This document shows, piece after piece, positions 57,048 to 64,000 of a stretch of DNA of 64,000 bases (positions are counted from its first letter, which is position 1; the number at the start of each line of letters is the position of its first letter). The position numbers were made by a program, and so were the translations under genes. Source of the stretch: Haloferax massiliensis. Lineage in GTDB: Archaea; Halobacteriota; Halobacteria; Halobacteriales; Haloferacaceae. Where the stretch lies: positions 1,736,961 through 1,800,960 of the forward strand of contig NZ_CSTE01000002.1 in NCBI RefSeq assembly GCF_001368915.1. The letters run 5' to 3'. The notes beneath the pieces are model-generated. The model did no database searches. It was not told where the DNA came from and saw only the letters and a list, made by a program, of their open reading frames with translations.

Positions 57048-58070
57048 ATGCGCCAAGTACAGTTCCGTAATCGAATGATCTCGAAGGGATGCGAGCAGTG
57101 CGCCATGGGCGGGAAGATGGTGCTGTTCGTCTACGGGTACTGCGACCAGCGCGATTGTTTCTACTGCCCGCTCGGCGAGAATCGCAAGAACGTCACCGAC
57201 GTGTACGCCAACGAGCGGAAAGTCGAGTCCGACGCGGACGTCATCGAGGAGGCGAAACGCATGGACGCGCTCGGGTCGTCCATCACCGGCGGCGAGCCGC
57301 AGGAGGCGCTCGACAAGACCTGCCGTTACATCTCGCTTCTCAAAGACGAGTTCGGCGAGGACCACCACATCCACCTCTATACGGGTATCACGGGCGGGCG
57401 CGAGAACATGCGCCGCCTCGCCGAGGCCGGCCTCGACGAGATTCGCTTCCACCCGCCGCTCGAACTCTGGGGTGACATGCACGGCACCGAGTGGGAGGAC
57501 ATCCTCTACATCGCCCGCGAGGAGGGCCTCACCCCGGCGTTCGAGATTCCGGGCATCCGCGCGGAGCGGGAGTTCCTCGACTTCCTCGACGAGGGGGCCG
57601 CCGAGTTCTGCAACATCAACGAGTTCGAGATGTCCGACGGCAACTACCGCCGGATGCAGGAGAAGGGCTACGAACTGCAGGACGGCCACATGTCGGCGGT
57701 CGACGGCTCGAAGGAGGCCATCCTCGACGAGATGGGCGACCACGAGCGCGTCTACTTCTGTACCTCCGTGTTCAAGGACGCCGCCCAGCACAGAAACCGC
57801 CTGAAGCGCATGGCTCGCAACCTCCGCCGGCCCTTCGACGAGGTGACCGACGACGGCACGCTCGTCTACGGGAAGACCTACACCCCCGCCGAGCGCTTCA
57901 TCGAACTCGGCGTCCCCGACGAGTTCTACAGCATCAAGTCGAACCACGTCGAGGTCGCGTGGTGGCTCCTCGAAGAGATGATCGAAGACGGCGACGTCGA
58001 CGACGGCGAAATCGTCGAGCAGTACCCGACCTACGACGGTACCGTGGTCGAGCGGACGCCGTTAGCCTGA
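57048..58070 (+). CDS. Radical SAM protein of unknown substrate
   Basis: A 340-residue protein with a radical SAM core: iron-sulfur cysteines in YGYCDQRDCFYCPLG (Cys32, 37, 40, spacing CX4CX2C), SITGGEPQEALD (the GGE motif), LYTGITGG and RFHPPLELW. It resembles archaeal proteins related to pyruvate-formate-lyase activating enzymes whose substrates are unknown. A second CxxC (Cys15, 18) precedes the core. The ATG at 57048 is used; TTG two codons earlier is unlikely. The last 10 codons are duplicated downstream. Confidence 0.82.
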   Translation: MRQVQFRNRMISKGCEQCAMGGKMVLFVYGYCDQRDCFYCPLGENRKNVTDVYANERKVESDADVIEEAKRMDALGSSITGGEPQEALDKTCRYISLLKDEFGEDHHIHLYTGITGGRENMRRLAEAGLDEIRFHPPLELWGDMHGTEWEDILYIAREEGLTPAFEIPGIRAEREFLDFLDEGAAEFCNINEFEMSDGNYRRMQEKGYELQDGHMSAVDGSKEAILDEMGDHERVYFCTSVFKDAAQHRNRLKRMARNLRRPFDEVTDDGTLVYGKTYTPAERFIELGVPDEFYSIKSNHVEVAWWLLEEMIEDGDVDDGEIVEQYPTYDGTVVERTPLA

Positions 58071-58183
58071 GTACCGGCGTTTTTGGTCCAGATTTTTGCG
58101 GAGTGAGCGAATGCGAACTCCGGAAAAAGGTGGGATGGAACCGTGGTCGAGCGGACGCCGTTAGCCTGAGTACCGGCGTTTTT
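58041..58183 (+). repeat. Duplicated radical SAM gene 3' end flanking a hairpin element
   Basis: The 44 bases 58041-58084 (last codons, TGA and following gtaccggcgttttt) recur exactly at 58140-58183. The 55 bases between contain ggtccag (completing cgtttttggtccag at 58078-58091) and a hairpin (tttttgcggagt at 58093-58104 with aactccggaaaaa at 58116-58128, one mismatch), then aggtgggatgg. The same parts in the same order lie after etfA. Confidence 0.9.
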
Positions 58184-58205
58184 CGTTCGGGGTTTTGCGC
58201 GACCG

Positions 58206-58892
58206 TCACGACCGATAGCGGCGGTTCGGTGTCCGGGTTCTCGCGAGCGCGACGAACAGACTCGGCGTGAGCGCCGCGACCACGGCCGCGGCAGTCGTCG
58301 GCCCGAGGGGGAGACGCATTGCGACGCCGATGCCCGCGACCGCGACGCCGACGAACACGCCCGCGGCGACGCCGGCGCGCTGTTGGCGATGGGTCGGTCG
58401 AAAGCCGCGGGCGTCGGCGTAGAGCGCCCCCGAGAGCCCGAGGACGAATCCGAGAAGCGCGCTCGTCGTCCCGAGGCGCGGGGCGAGCGCGAGGAACGCC
58501 GCGCCGACGACCGCACAGCAGGCGAGCGACGCGACCGGTGAAAGCGGGTTCACGCCCGCGCCGAAGCGGACCGCGTAGGCGACGGGGGGAAGCGACACCA
58601 CGACGGCGGCGAAAAGCCCGTCGAGCGGTTCGACCGTCGCGCGTTCGAGGACGGCGGTCGCCGCGGTCAGGAGTCCGATGGCCGCGCCGAGGCCGAGGAC
58701 GACTCGGGGTGGCAACGCCTCCGAGGGGTCGTCCGACCGGAGGACGCCGAAGGCGGCGAAGGGGTAACAGACGACGGCGCCGAAGAGAAGCGGGCGAAAC
58801 AGCGCCCCCGAGAGGACCGCCGCGGAGACGGTCGCAGAGAGGCCGAGGAAGACGCCGATGAGGAGCGCGAACTCGGGGACGCGTTCTGCCAT
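58206..58892 (-). CDS. Polytopic membrane protein of unknown function
   Basis: A 228-residue protein with about six to seven hydrophobic helices, rich in Ala, Gly, Val and Leu, with short loops and a basic C-terminal tail (RTRTPNRRYRS). Blocks such as PLLFGAVVCYPFAAFGVL and LGFVLGLSGALYADARGF are seen, but no transporter or enzyme motif is recognised. It ends 23 bases from the duplicated radical SAM gene end, convergently, and starts 91 bases from the divergent TRAM gene. Confidence 0.7.
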   Translation of the reverse strand: MAERVPEFALLIGVFLGLSATVSAAVLSGALFRPLLFGAVVCYPFAAFGVLRSDDPSEALPPRVVLGLGAAIGLLTAATAVLERATVEPLDGLFAAVVVSLPPVAYAVRFGAGVNPLSPVASLACCAVVGAAFLALAPRLGTTSALLGFVLGLSGALYADARGFRPTHRQQRAGVAAGVFVGVAVAGIGVAMRLPLGPTTAAAVVAALTPSLFVALARTRTPNRRYRS

Positions 58893-58982
58893 ACCGCGGA
58901 GTTCGAGCGCGCGACGGAAAGCGTTTCGGCGGCCGGCGGGCTACCCGCAAGCGTTTAGAGTGCCCCTAGTGTACCTCCCCGC

Positions 58983-59447
58983 ATGTCCGACTGTCCACTC
59001 GCGGACGACTGCCCGAGCTTCTCAGAACGAATCGCGGGCATGGGGTGTCAGTACTACAGCGACCGGGGCGGGGCGGAGTGGTGCGACCACTACGAACGGC
59101 CCATCTCCGAGCTCAAACAACAGCCGGTCAAGCCGGGCGAGGAGGTCATCGTCACCGTCGAGGACATCCACGAGAGCGGTGCCGGCGTCGGTCGGACCGA
59201 AGACGGTTTCATCGTCTTCGTCGACGGGCTCCTGCCTGACGCGCGCGCCGTCGTCCGAATCGACCAGGTGAAAGGGAGCCATGCCCGCGCGAAGAAGATC
59301 GTCGAGCGCCTGCCGATGGACCCCGACGCCGAGGATATCGAATCGGGTGAAACCGCGGACGCCGACGCCGAATCGACGGGGAGCGGTCGCGACGGCCCGA
59401 AGCGCCCCGAGGCGCTCGGGAGCCGAGACAACTTCTGGGGCGAGTAA
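58983..59447 (+). CDS. TRAM-domain RNA-binding protein with Cys-rich N-terminus
   Basis: A 154-residue protein. The first ~45 residues hold five cysteines (MSDCPLADDCPSF, GMGCQYYSD, EWCDHYERP), likely a metal site. Residues ~48-110 form a TRAM domain (GEEVIVTVEDIHESGAGVGR, GFIVFVDGLLPDARAVVRI). The acidic end is low complexity. Single TRAM proteins act as RNA chaperones in methanogens; a similar role here is inference. A TATA-like cgtttagag lies ~30 bases before the ATG. Confidence 0.88.
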   Translation: MSDCPLADDCPSFSERIAGMGCQYYSDRGGAEWCDHYERPISELKQQPVKPGEEVIVTVEDIHESGAGVGRTEDGFIVFVDGLLPDARAVVRIDQVKGSHARAKKIVERLPMDPDAEDIESGETADADAESTGSGRDGPKRPEALGSRDNFWGE

Positions 59448-59523
59448 CGCCGAGTCGTCGGCGGCGTCCCGTGGACAGTCAGCCTGCTGTATCTTTTTTC
59501 ACCCCCGAGACCTACCCCGAGGT

Positions 59524-60018
59524 ATGAGCGACGCCGGACGCGACGACGAGACGGTCCCCGACGTAGACCAACTCCTCGACAGGGCGGGATTCGACCCGGA
59601 AACGAGCGTGCTCACCCGGAGGCAGGCGGAGGTGCTCGCGCTGCGCGAGCGGGGGGTCCGACAGTCGACCATCGCCGACTTCCTCGGCACCTCGCGTGCG
59701 AACGTCTCCAGCATCGAGGCCAGCGCCCGCGCCAACGTCGAGAAGGCCCGCGAGACGGTGACGTTCGTCGACGCGCTCACCGCGCCTGTCCGCGTCGAGG
59801 TCCCCGCCGGGAGCGACCTCTACGACGTGCCCAAGCAGGTGTACGACGCCTGCGACGAGGCGGGCGTGAAGGTGAACCAGACCGCGCCGGACCTGATGAA
59901 AATCGTCTCTGACGCCGCCGGCGACGCGGTGGAGGGACGAGAAATCAAAGAACAGCTCTTCGTCGGCGTCACGAGCGACGGGCGCGTCCGGGTCCGCCGG
60001 CACGCCGACGGCGTCTGA
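59524..60018 (+). CDS. Tfx family DNA-binding protein
   Basis: A 164-residue regulator. The N-terminal helix-turn-helix (TRRQAEVLALRERGVRQSTI, ADFLGTSRANVSSIEASARA) matches the Tfx family first described in methanogens. The C-terminal ~80 residues (VRVEVPAGSDLYDVPKQVYD ... LFVGVTSDGRVRVRR) are the conserved partner domain. In methanogens Tfx binds downstream of the fmd promoter; the target in haloarchaea is unknown. The ATG at 59524 is used. Confidence 0.9.
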   Translation: MSDAGRDDETVPDVDQLLDRAGFDPETSVLTRRQAEVLALRERGVRQSTIADFLGTSRANVSSIEASARANVEKARETVTFVDALTAPVRVEVPAGSDLYDVPKQVYDACDEAGVKVNQTAPDLMKIVSDAAGDAVEGREIKEQLFVGVTSDGRVRVRRHADGV

Positions 60019-60139
60019 GCCGCGCCCGAGGAGCGCGGCGTCCGTCCCGCCTGTCGCGTCTCCGAGCCCAGCGGCTCGGTTCACCACACGTCGTGCCGCG
60101 AGGCCCACGCTTTTGCTCGCGGCGGCCGTCGCCTCTCGC

Positions 60140-60925
60140 ATGGAACTCGGACTCGACGGCGACACGGTCGTCGTCACGGCGAGTTCGGCCGGCCTCGGGC
60201 GCGCGAGCGCCGAAGCGCTGGCCGACGAAGGAGCGAACGTCGTCGTCTGCGGGCGCGACTCAGAGCGCCTCGCGGCGACCGAATCGGAACTGGGCGACCT
60301 CGACGGCGACGTGCTCGGCGTCGAGACGGACATCACGAGCAAGCACGACGTCGAGGCGCTGGTCGAGGCGGCCGTCGAGGAGTTCGGCGGCGTCGACCAC
60401 GTCGTCACCTCGGCCGGCGGCGTGCCGCCGGGCGGGTTCGCCGACCTGACCGAACAGGAGTGGTACGGCGCGTTCGACATGCTCGTCATGAGCGCCGTCT
60501 GGACCGTGCGGGCGGCGCGACCGCACCTCGAAGCGAGCGACGCGGGCACGATTACCTGCATCACCTCCACGTCGGTCAGGGAGGTCATCGACGACCTCAT
60601 CCTCTCGAACGCGGTCCGCCGCGGCGTCATCGGCCTCGTGAAGTCGCTGTCGCGCGAACTCGCGCCGGGCGTGCGGGTGAACGCGGTGCTGCCGGGCGCG
60701 CACGAGACGAGCCGCATCGAGGAACTGGTGGAGGCGGCCGTCGAGCGCGGCGACCACGACACCTACGAGGAGGGACTGAACTCGTGGTCCGACGGGATTC
60801 CGCTGGGCCGCGTCGGCGACCCGCGCGAACTCGGCGACGTGGTCGCGTTCCTCGCCAGCGACCGCGCGAGTTTCGTCAGCGGAGCGTGCGTTCCGGTCGA
60901 CGGCGGGCGACTGCGGAGCGCCTGA
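60140..60925 (+). CDS. Short-chain dehydrogenase-like protein with altered catalytic residues
   Basis: A 261-residue classical SDR fold: VVVTASSAGLGRASAEALAD carries the TGxxxGxG-type loop in altered form, with VTSAGGVPPGG, ITSTSVREVIDD and a C-terminal FLASDRASFVSGACVPVDGG. At the YxxxK position the sequence reads SNAVR (Ser156, Arg160), so the usual Tyr and Lys are absent. Divergent SDRs with SNxxR are known and may be active by another route or act as non-enzymatic. The start MELGLDGD at 60140 is used. Confidence 0.85.
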   Translation: MELGLDGDTVVVTASSAGLGRASAEALADEGANVVVCGRDSERLAATESELGDLDGDVLGVETDITSKHDVEALVEAAVEEFGGVDHVVTSAGGVPPGGFADLTEQEWYGAFDMLVMSAVWTVRAARPHLEASDAGTITCITSTSVREVIDDLILSNAVRRGVIGLVKSLSRELAPGVRVNAVLPGAHETSRIEELVEAAVERGDHDTYEEGLNSWSDGIPLGRVGDPRELGDVVAFLASDRASFVSGACVPVDGGRLRSA

Positions 60926-60935
60926 GCCCCGCCGG

Positions 60936-61583
60936 TCACGGCGCGATTTTTGAGGGGGACACCGACGCCGCCACGTCCCCGTGAACCCGCGACCTGAGCG
61001 CGAGGTGCGAGATTCCCACGAGGAGCAGGCCGGCAAAGTACGCGAGAAGCGCCGCACCGACGAGACCGGCGTTTAGGTCGATGCCGGCGACCGACGGAAC
61101 GTTGCCGCCGTAACGCTCCCAAGCCACGGGGCGCGTCGAAATCACGGCGAAACAGCCGTAGGCCACGACGCCGAGCGCGAGTTGAAACAGGTGCGGAACG
61201 TCGGCCAGCGACAGTCGCCCTCCCCTCCCACGCTCGTCGCCGAAGACGCCGCCGCGGACGCGTTCGTGTCTGAACGGGGAGTCCGACGACCCCGCGAGCG
61301 CCGCCTCGATGACCGCGAGGTGCTTCGCCACGAAGAGCATCTGGTTGTGAGTGAGAATCACCTCGACGAACACGAGACCGATGAGAATCGGGACCATCCC
61401 GAGATACACGAGGTGGCCGGCGTAGAGCGCGTAGCCGATGACGGCGGCGATGGCGGCCATCAGGCCCTGAATCCGCCTACCCTGTTGGTCGATGAGGTCC
61501 TGTTTTTCGCTCTGGAGGCACTCGTACTGCGTCAGTAACTGCTCGACGCGCTGCCGTCGGTTCGGGAGGTAACGGTCACTCAT
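60936..61583 (-). CDS. Four-helix membrane protein of unknown function
   Basis: A 215-residue protein: an N-terminal coiled-coil-like segment (about 1-38, NRRQRVEQLLTQYECLQSEK), two adjacent helices (about 42-85), a basic/acidic loop (SPFRHERVRGGVFGDERGRG), and two C-terminal helices (about 130-150 and 172-195). No enzyme or transporter signature is recognised. It is convergent with the SDR gene (10 bases between stops). Confidence 0.7.
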   Translation of the reverse strand: MSDRYLPNRRQRVEQLLTQYECLQSEKQDLIDQQGRRIQGLMAAIAAVIGYALYAGHLVYLGMVPILIGLVFVEVILTHNQMLFVAKHLAVIEAALAGSSDSPFRHERVRGGVFGDERGRGGRLSLADVPHLFQLALGVVAYGCFAVISTRPVAWERYGGNVPSVAGIDLNAGLVGAALLAYFAGLLLVGISHLALRSRVHGDVAASVSPSKIAP

Positions 61584-61624
61584 ACTGTCAATCCGGCTGA
61601 ACTACGCGGAAAAGAACGGTTCGG

Positions 61625-62629
61625 TCAGAACATCTCTTTCCGCTTCAGCCGCGAGACGACCTCGCGGACTCTCTGCGCTTGTTCCTTCGGCACGACGAGC
61701 ACGCGGTCGTCCCACGCGACGACCGCGAGGTCGGAGACGCCGACGAGCGAGACGTTCGCGCCGTCGGTGGCGACCACGTTGTCCGCGGCGTCGACGAACA
61801 CCGGGTCGTCGCCGAGCGCGACGTTGCCGTCCCCGTCGGCGTCGACGATGCGTTCGAGGGCATCCCACGAGCCGAGGTCGTCCCACTCGAAGCCGACCGG
61901 GACGACCGCCGCGTCGGCGGCGCGCTCCATCACCGCGTAGTCGACGCTGACGGCCTCGACCGCCGCGAAGCCGGCGTCCGTGTCGCCGTCGTCGAGCGCG
62001 TCGAGGAGGGGGGAAAGCGGCGAGTCGCGCGCGGCGGAAAACAGCGCCTCGGGCGTCCACGCGAACATCCCGGCGTTCCAGAGGTAGCCCTCGTCGACGT
62101 AGCGGGCGGCCGTCTCGGCGTCCGGTTTCTCGTGGAACGCGGCGAGGTCGCGGTAGTCGCCGCGGTCCGCGCCGGGTTCGATGTAGCCGTAGCCGGTGTC
62201 CGGACGGGTGGGTTCGACGCCGAAGGCGACGAGCGAGCCGGTGTCGGCGGCGACGCGCGCGCCGCGGGTCATCGCCTCGGCGAAGCCGTCGCCGACGTGG
62301 TGGTCGCTCGGGAGGACGACGACGACCGGGTCGTCGTACAGCTCGGCGATTCGGTGGGTCGCGTAGGCGAGCGCCGGGCCGGTGTCCTTGGCCGCGGGTT
62401 CGACCACCACCTCGGCGTCGGGGGCGTGGTCGGGGACGTCGTCGGCGAACGCGGGGCGCGTCGAGACGACGACGTGGTCGGCGAAGTCGGCGCGGGCGAC
62501 GGTCTCGGCGAGGAGGGAGCGGTCGCCGCCGAGCGGGAGGAACTGCTTGGGCCGGTCGCTCCGGCTCGCGGGGTACAGGCGGGTGCCGGTGCCGCCGGCG
62601 AGGACGAGCGCGACGAGTGGTCGGTCCAT
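61625..62629 (-). CDS. Mannose-1-phosphate guanylyltransferase-like sugar nucleotidyltransferase
   Basis: A 334-residue nucleotidyltransferase with LVLAGGTGTRLYPASRSDRPKQF in part (residues ~6-27, the NTP-binding signature with the activated Lys), VEPAAKDTGPALAYA, VVLPSDHHVGD, FHEKPDAETA and YLWNAGMFAW. This is the pattern of GDP-mannose pyrophosphorylase (ManC type) without the fused isomerase domain. It probably supplies GDP-mannose for surface glycans; no other glycan genes lie close by. Confidence 0.9.
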   Translation of the reverse strand: MDRPLVALVLAGGTGTRLYPASRSDRPKQFLPLGGDRSLLAETVARADFADHVVVSTRPAFADDVPDHAPDAEVVVEPAAKDTGPALAYATHRIAELYDDPVVVVLPSDHHVGDGFAEAMTRGARVAADTGSLVAFGVEPTRPDTGYGYIEPGADRGDYRDLAAFHEKPDAETAARYVDEGYLWNAGMFAWTPEALFSAARDSPLSPLLDALDDGDTDAGFAAVEAVSVDYAVMERAADAAVVPVGFEWDDLGSWDALERIVDADGDGNVALGDDPVFVDAADNVVATDGANVSLVGVSDLAVVAWDDRVLVVPKEQAQRVREVVSRLKRKEMF

Positions 62630-62707
62630 ACGTCCCGGTGGCGCTACAGCCCCAAAACCGTACCACGTCGCCGGCGGCGTCGCCGACCGCGTCGCCGACA
62701 GCATCGC

Positions 62708-62989
62708 CTACCACGTCTCGACTATCCCCTCGCGGATGTCCTCGACGCAGCCCTGGCAGTCGGGGTGGTCGGGGTCGAAACAGGCGGGGCGACCCTTCCG
62801 GTCGACGGCGACGGCGCGGCGCTCGGCGTGGCGGCGACAGACGAGTTTCGCGCGGCCCTCGCCGTCCCGCGGGAGCGAGTGCGCCGGCGACGAGTCGCGG
62901 CCGTCCCGATAGGCGCGTTTGACCTCCTCGTAGCGCTTGCCGGCGTTTCGAGCGGCGCTTCGAATGATGCTTTCGAGGCGGTCGTCCAT
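62708..62989 (-). CDS. Cys-rich haloarchaeal protein (DUF7091-like)
   Basis: A 93-residue protein: a basic N-terminal helix (DDRLESIIRSAARNAGKRYE) followed by a metal-site region with LVCRRHAERRA, PACFDPDHPDC and QGCVEDIREG (four Cys and several His). The composition suggests a small zinc- or iron-binding protein. The family label is recalled and not verified. No function is known. Confidence 0.75.
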   Translation of the reverse strand: MDDRLESIIRSAARNAGKRYEEVKRAYRDGRDSSPAHSLPRDGEGRAKLVCRRHAERRAVAVDRKGRPACFDPDHPDCQGCVEDIREGIVETW

Positions 62990-63088
62990 GGTGTCGAATG
63001 CGTCCCCGTGGCTATCAATTCCTCGCTCGGTGCGACGGTTCCGCCGCGCGCTCGGGCGTGACGTTCACTTTCACTGCGGGGTTTGCAA

Positions 63089-63098
63089 CTTTTTATAT
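63089..63098 (+). promoter_or_regulatory. TATA box of the rpa transcript
   Basis: The string ctttttatat is centred ~26 bases before 63120, where an ATG begins a 15-codon micro-ORF. The predicted transcription start therefore coincides with that ATG, and the rpa ATG lies 40 bases inside the transcript. Confidence 0.6.
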
Positions 63099-63119
63099 GA
63101 GTACGCATCCAAGCTCAGT

Positions 63120-63167
63120 ATGCCTCCCAATGGAAACCAAGGTGGAGGCGAGGTAGACCATGACTGA
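63120..63167 (+). CDS. 15-codon leader ORF overlapping the rpa start
   Basis: An ATG at 63120 opens a 15-residue frame (MPPNGNQGGGEVDHD) ending at TGA 63165-63167, which overlaps the rpa ATG (63160) by 8 bases in another frame. The TATA spacing predicts a leaderless mRNA beginning at this ATG. A Shine-Dalgarno-like gaggt within it lies 7 bases before the rpa ATG. It may serve to load ribosomes for rpa by coupling or reinitiation. Whether the peptide has a role of its own is unknown. Confidence 0.45.
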   Translation: MPPNGNQGGGEVDHD

Positions 63168-64000
63168 TTTGCGAACCCACGCGGCTGAGATAGCCGACCA
63201 GTTCTCGGACCATTTAGACGTGTCCGCGGACGAAGTCGAAGAACGTTTAGAGAGCCTCGTCACCGAGTACCGCGTCCCCGTCGACGAAGCGCGGCGGAGC
63301 GTCGTCAACAGTTACCTCGACGAGGCCGGTATCGAGCGCGACGAGCTCGCCGGCGGCTCCGGCGGGAACGAACAGACCCTGCTCAACGACATCGACCAAG
63401 ACGAGCAGTGGGTCGACGTGCGCGCGAAGGTCGTCGAACTCTGGGAACCCCGGAGCGAGTCCGTCGCGCAGGTCGGCCTGCTCGGCGACGACTCCGGGCG
63501 GATGAAGTTCATCGCCTTCACCACGTCCGAACTCCCCGAACTCGAAGAGGGGAAGTCGTACGCGCTCGGCAACGTCGTCACAGACGAGTACCAGGGCAAC
63601 TTCTCCGTGAAGCTCAACCGGACGACGAGCATCACCGAACTCGACGAGGAGATCGAAGTCGGCGACGACTCGACCAGCGTCGAGGGCGCGCTCGTGGACA
63701 TCCAGTCCGGAAGCGGCCTCATCAAGCGCTGTCCCGAGGAGGGCTGTACGCGCGTCCTCCAGAACGGGCGCTGTTCCGAACACGGCAGCGTCGAAGGCGA
63801 GTTCGACCTCCGCATCAAGGCCGTCGTCGACGACGGCGACGAGGTCCACGAAGTCATCTTCAACAGGGAGATGACCGAGGAGCTGACCGGTATCGAACTG
63901 GACGAGGCGAAGCAGATGGCCATGGACGCCCTCGACACCACCATCGTCGAAGAGGAGATGCGCGGTGACCTCGTGGGGTTCTACTACCGCGTCACCGGCC
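63160..64000 (+). CDS. rpa: RPA-like single-stranded DNA-binding protein (partial, C-terminus beyond window)
   Basis: The first ~280 residues of a replication protein A homologue. After an N-terminal helical segment there are OB-fold blocks: WVDVRAKVVELWEPRSESVA, GRMKFIAFTTSELPELEEGK, and a zinc-finger-like CPEEGCTRVLQNGRCSEHG (about residues 193-211). These lead into VEGEFDLRIKAVVDDGDEVH. It binds single-stranded DNA in replication and repair. The ATG at 63160 is used. Haloferax has several RPA genes; which one this is cannot be told from the sequence alone. Confidence 0.9.
   Translation, partial: MTDLRTHAAEIADQFSDHLDVSADEVEERLESLVTEYRVPVDEARRSVVNSYLDEAGIERDELAGGSGGNEQTLLNDIDQDEQWVDVRAKVVELWEPRSESVAQVGLLGDDSGRMKFIAFTTSELPELEEGKSYALGNVVTDEYQGNFSVKLNRTTSITELDEEIEVGDDSTSVEGALVDIQSGSGLIKRCPEEGCTRVLQNGRCSEHGSVEGEFDLRIKAVVDDGDEVHEVIFNREMTEELTGIELDEAKQMAMDALDTTIVEEEMRGDLVGFYYRVTG

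Overview
The window is a 64-kb stretch of a halophilic archaeal main chromosome, almost certainly Haloferax or a close relative. The evidence is a high-GC genome, very acidic predicted proteins, RNA polymerase genes split as B''/B' and A'/A'', archaeal-type ATP synthase, aRF1, Tfx, TiaS, CarS, a CTP-dependent riboflavin kinase, and haloarchaea-specific small zinc-finger proteins. Many genes have a TATA box about 25-30 bases before the start codon, the layout of leaderless haloarchaeal mRNAs. All assignments come from reading the translated sequence; no database was searched.

Layout. 1-10319 (minus strand): core transcription/translation block, rpo5-rpo2N-rpo2C-rpo1N-rpo1C-nusA, then an MscS-type channel gene, then rps12 and rps7 (cut by the window edge). 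10587-12087: two identical tRNA-Asp genes followed by a small AT-richer accessory patch. It holds a duplicated tRNA 3' end, a membrane-protein gene split by a 318-bp deleted IS6-type element, and a gene relic. 12102-17555: paired crcB genes, a HerA-like ATPase, a small exported protein, tiaS, regulators and glutaredoxin. 17658-24132: arylsulfotransferase-like protein, purine permease with a phosphoribosyltransferase-type regulator, pyrE, a membrane glycosyltransferase and carS (lipid synthesis). 24259-35579: proline dehydrogenase, DUF502 protein, ilvE, an epimerase, ribB-ribK, argS, a MinD4-like ATPase with a very long acidic tail, aRF1 and several small proteins. 35668-46701 (minus strand): the complete A-type ATP synthase set atpH-I-K-E-C-F-A-B ... 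D, with a LOV-domain/Bat-type regulator lying between atpB and atpD. 46856-58892: quinone-type methyltransferase, pilin-like and surface proteins, etfBA, prenyl diphosphate synthase, DUF373 protein, histidine kinase and a radical SAM protein. 58983-64000: TRAM protein, Tfx, an SDR protein, a sugar nucleotidyltransferase and the start of an RPA-like single-strand DNA binding protein.

Most of the window is ordinary conserved housekeeping DNA. The unusual material is in three places. First, the patch after the tRNA-Asp genes, where excising the IS6-derived element with one 8-bp target duplication restores a continuous gene exactly. Second, downstream of etfA (52528-52661) and of the radical SAM gene (58041-58183), where the 3' end of the gene is duplicated on the far side of a hairpin that carries the same 14-mer in both places; the tRNA-Asp locus has a similar architecture. 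This looks like a small repeat or mobile family targeting gene ends. Third, regulatory DNA: phased 10-bp repeats before pyrE, a 24-bp imperfect tandem repeat before the purine permease, three alternating copies of an inverted repeat around the atpK promoter, and a micro-ORF at the predicted leaderless start of the RPA mRNA.
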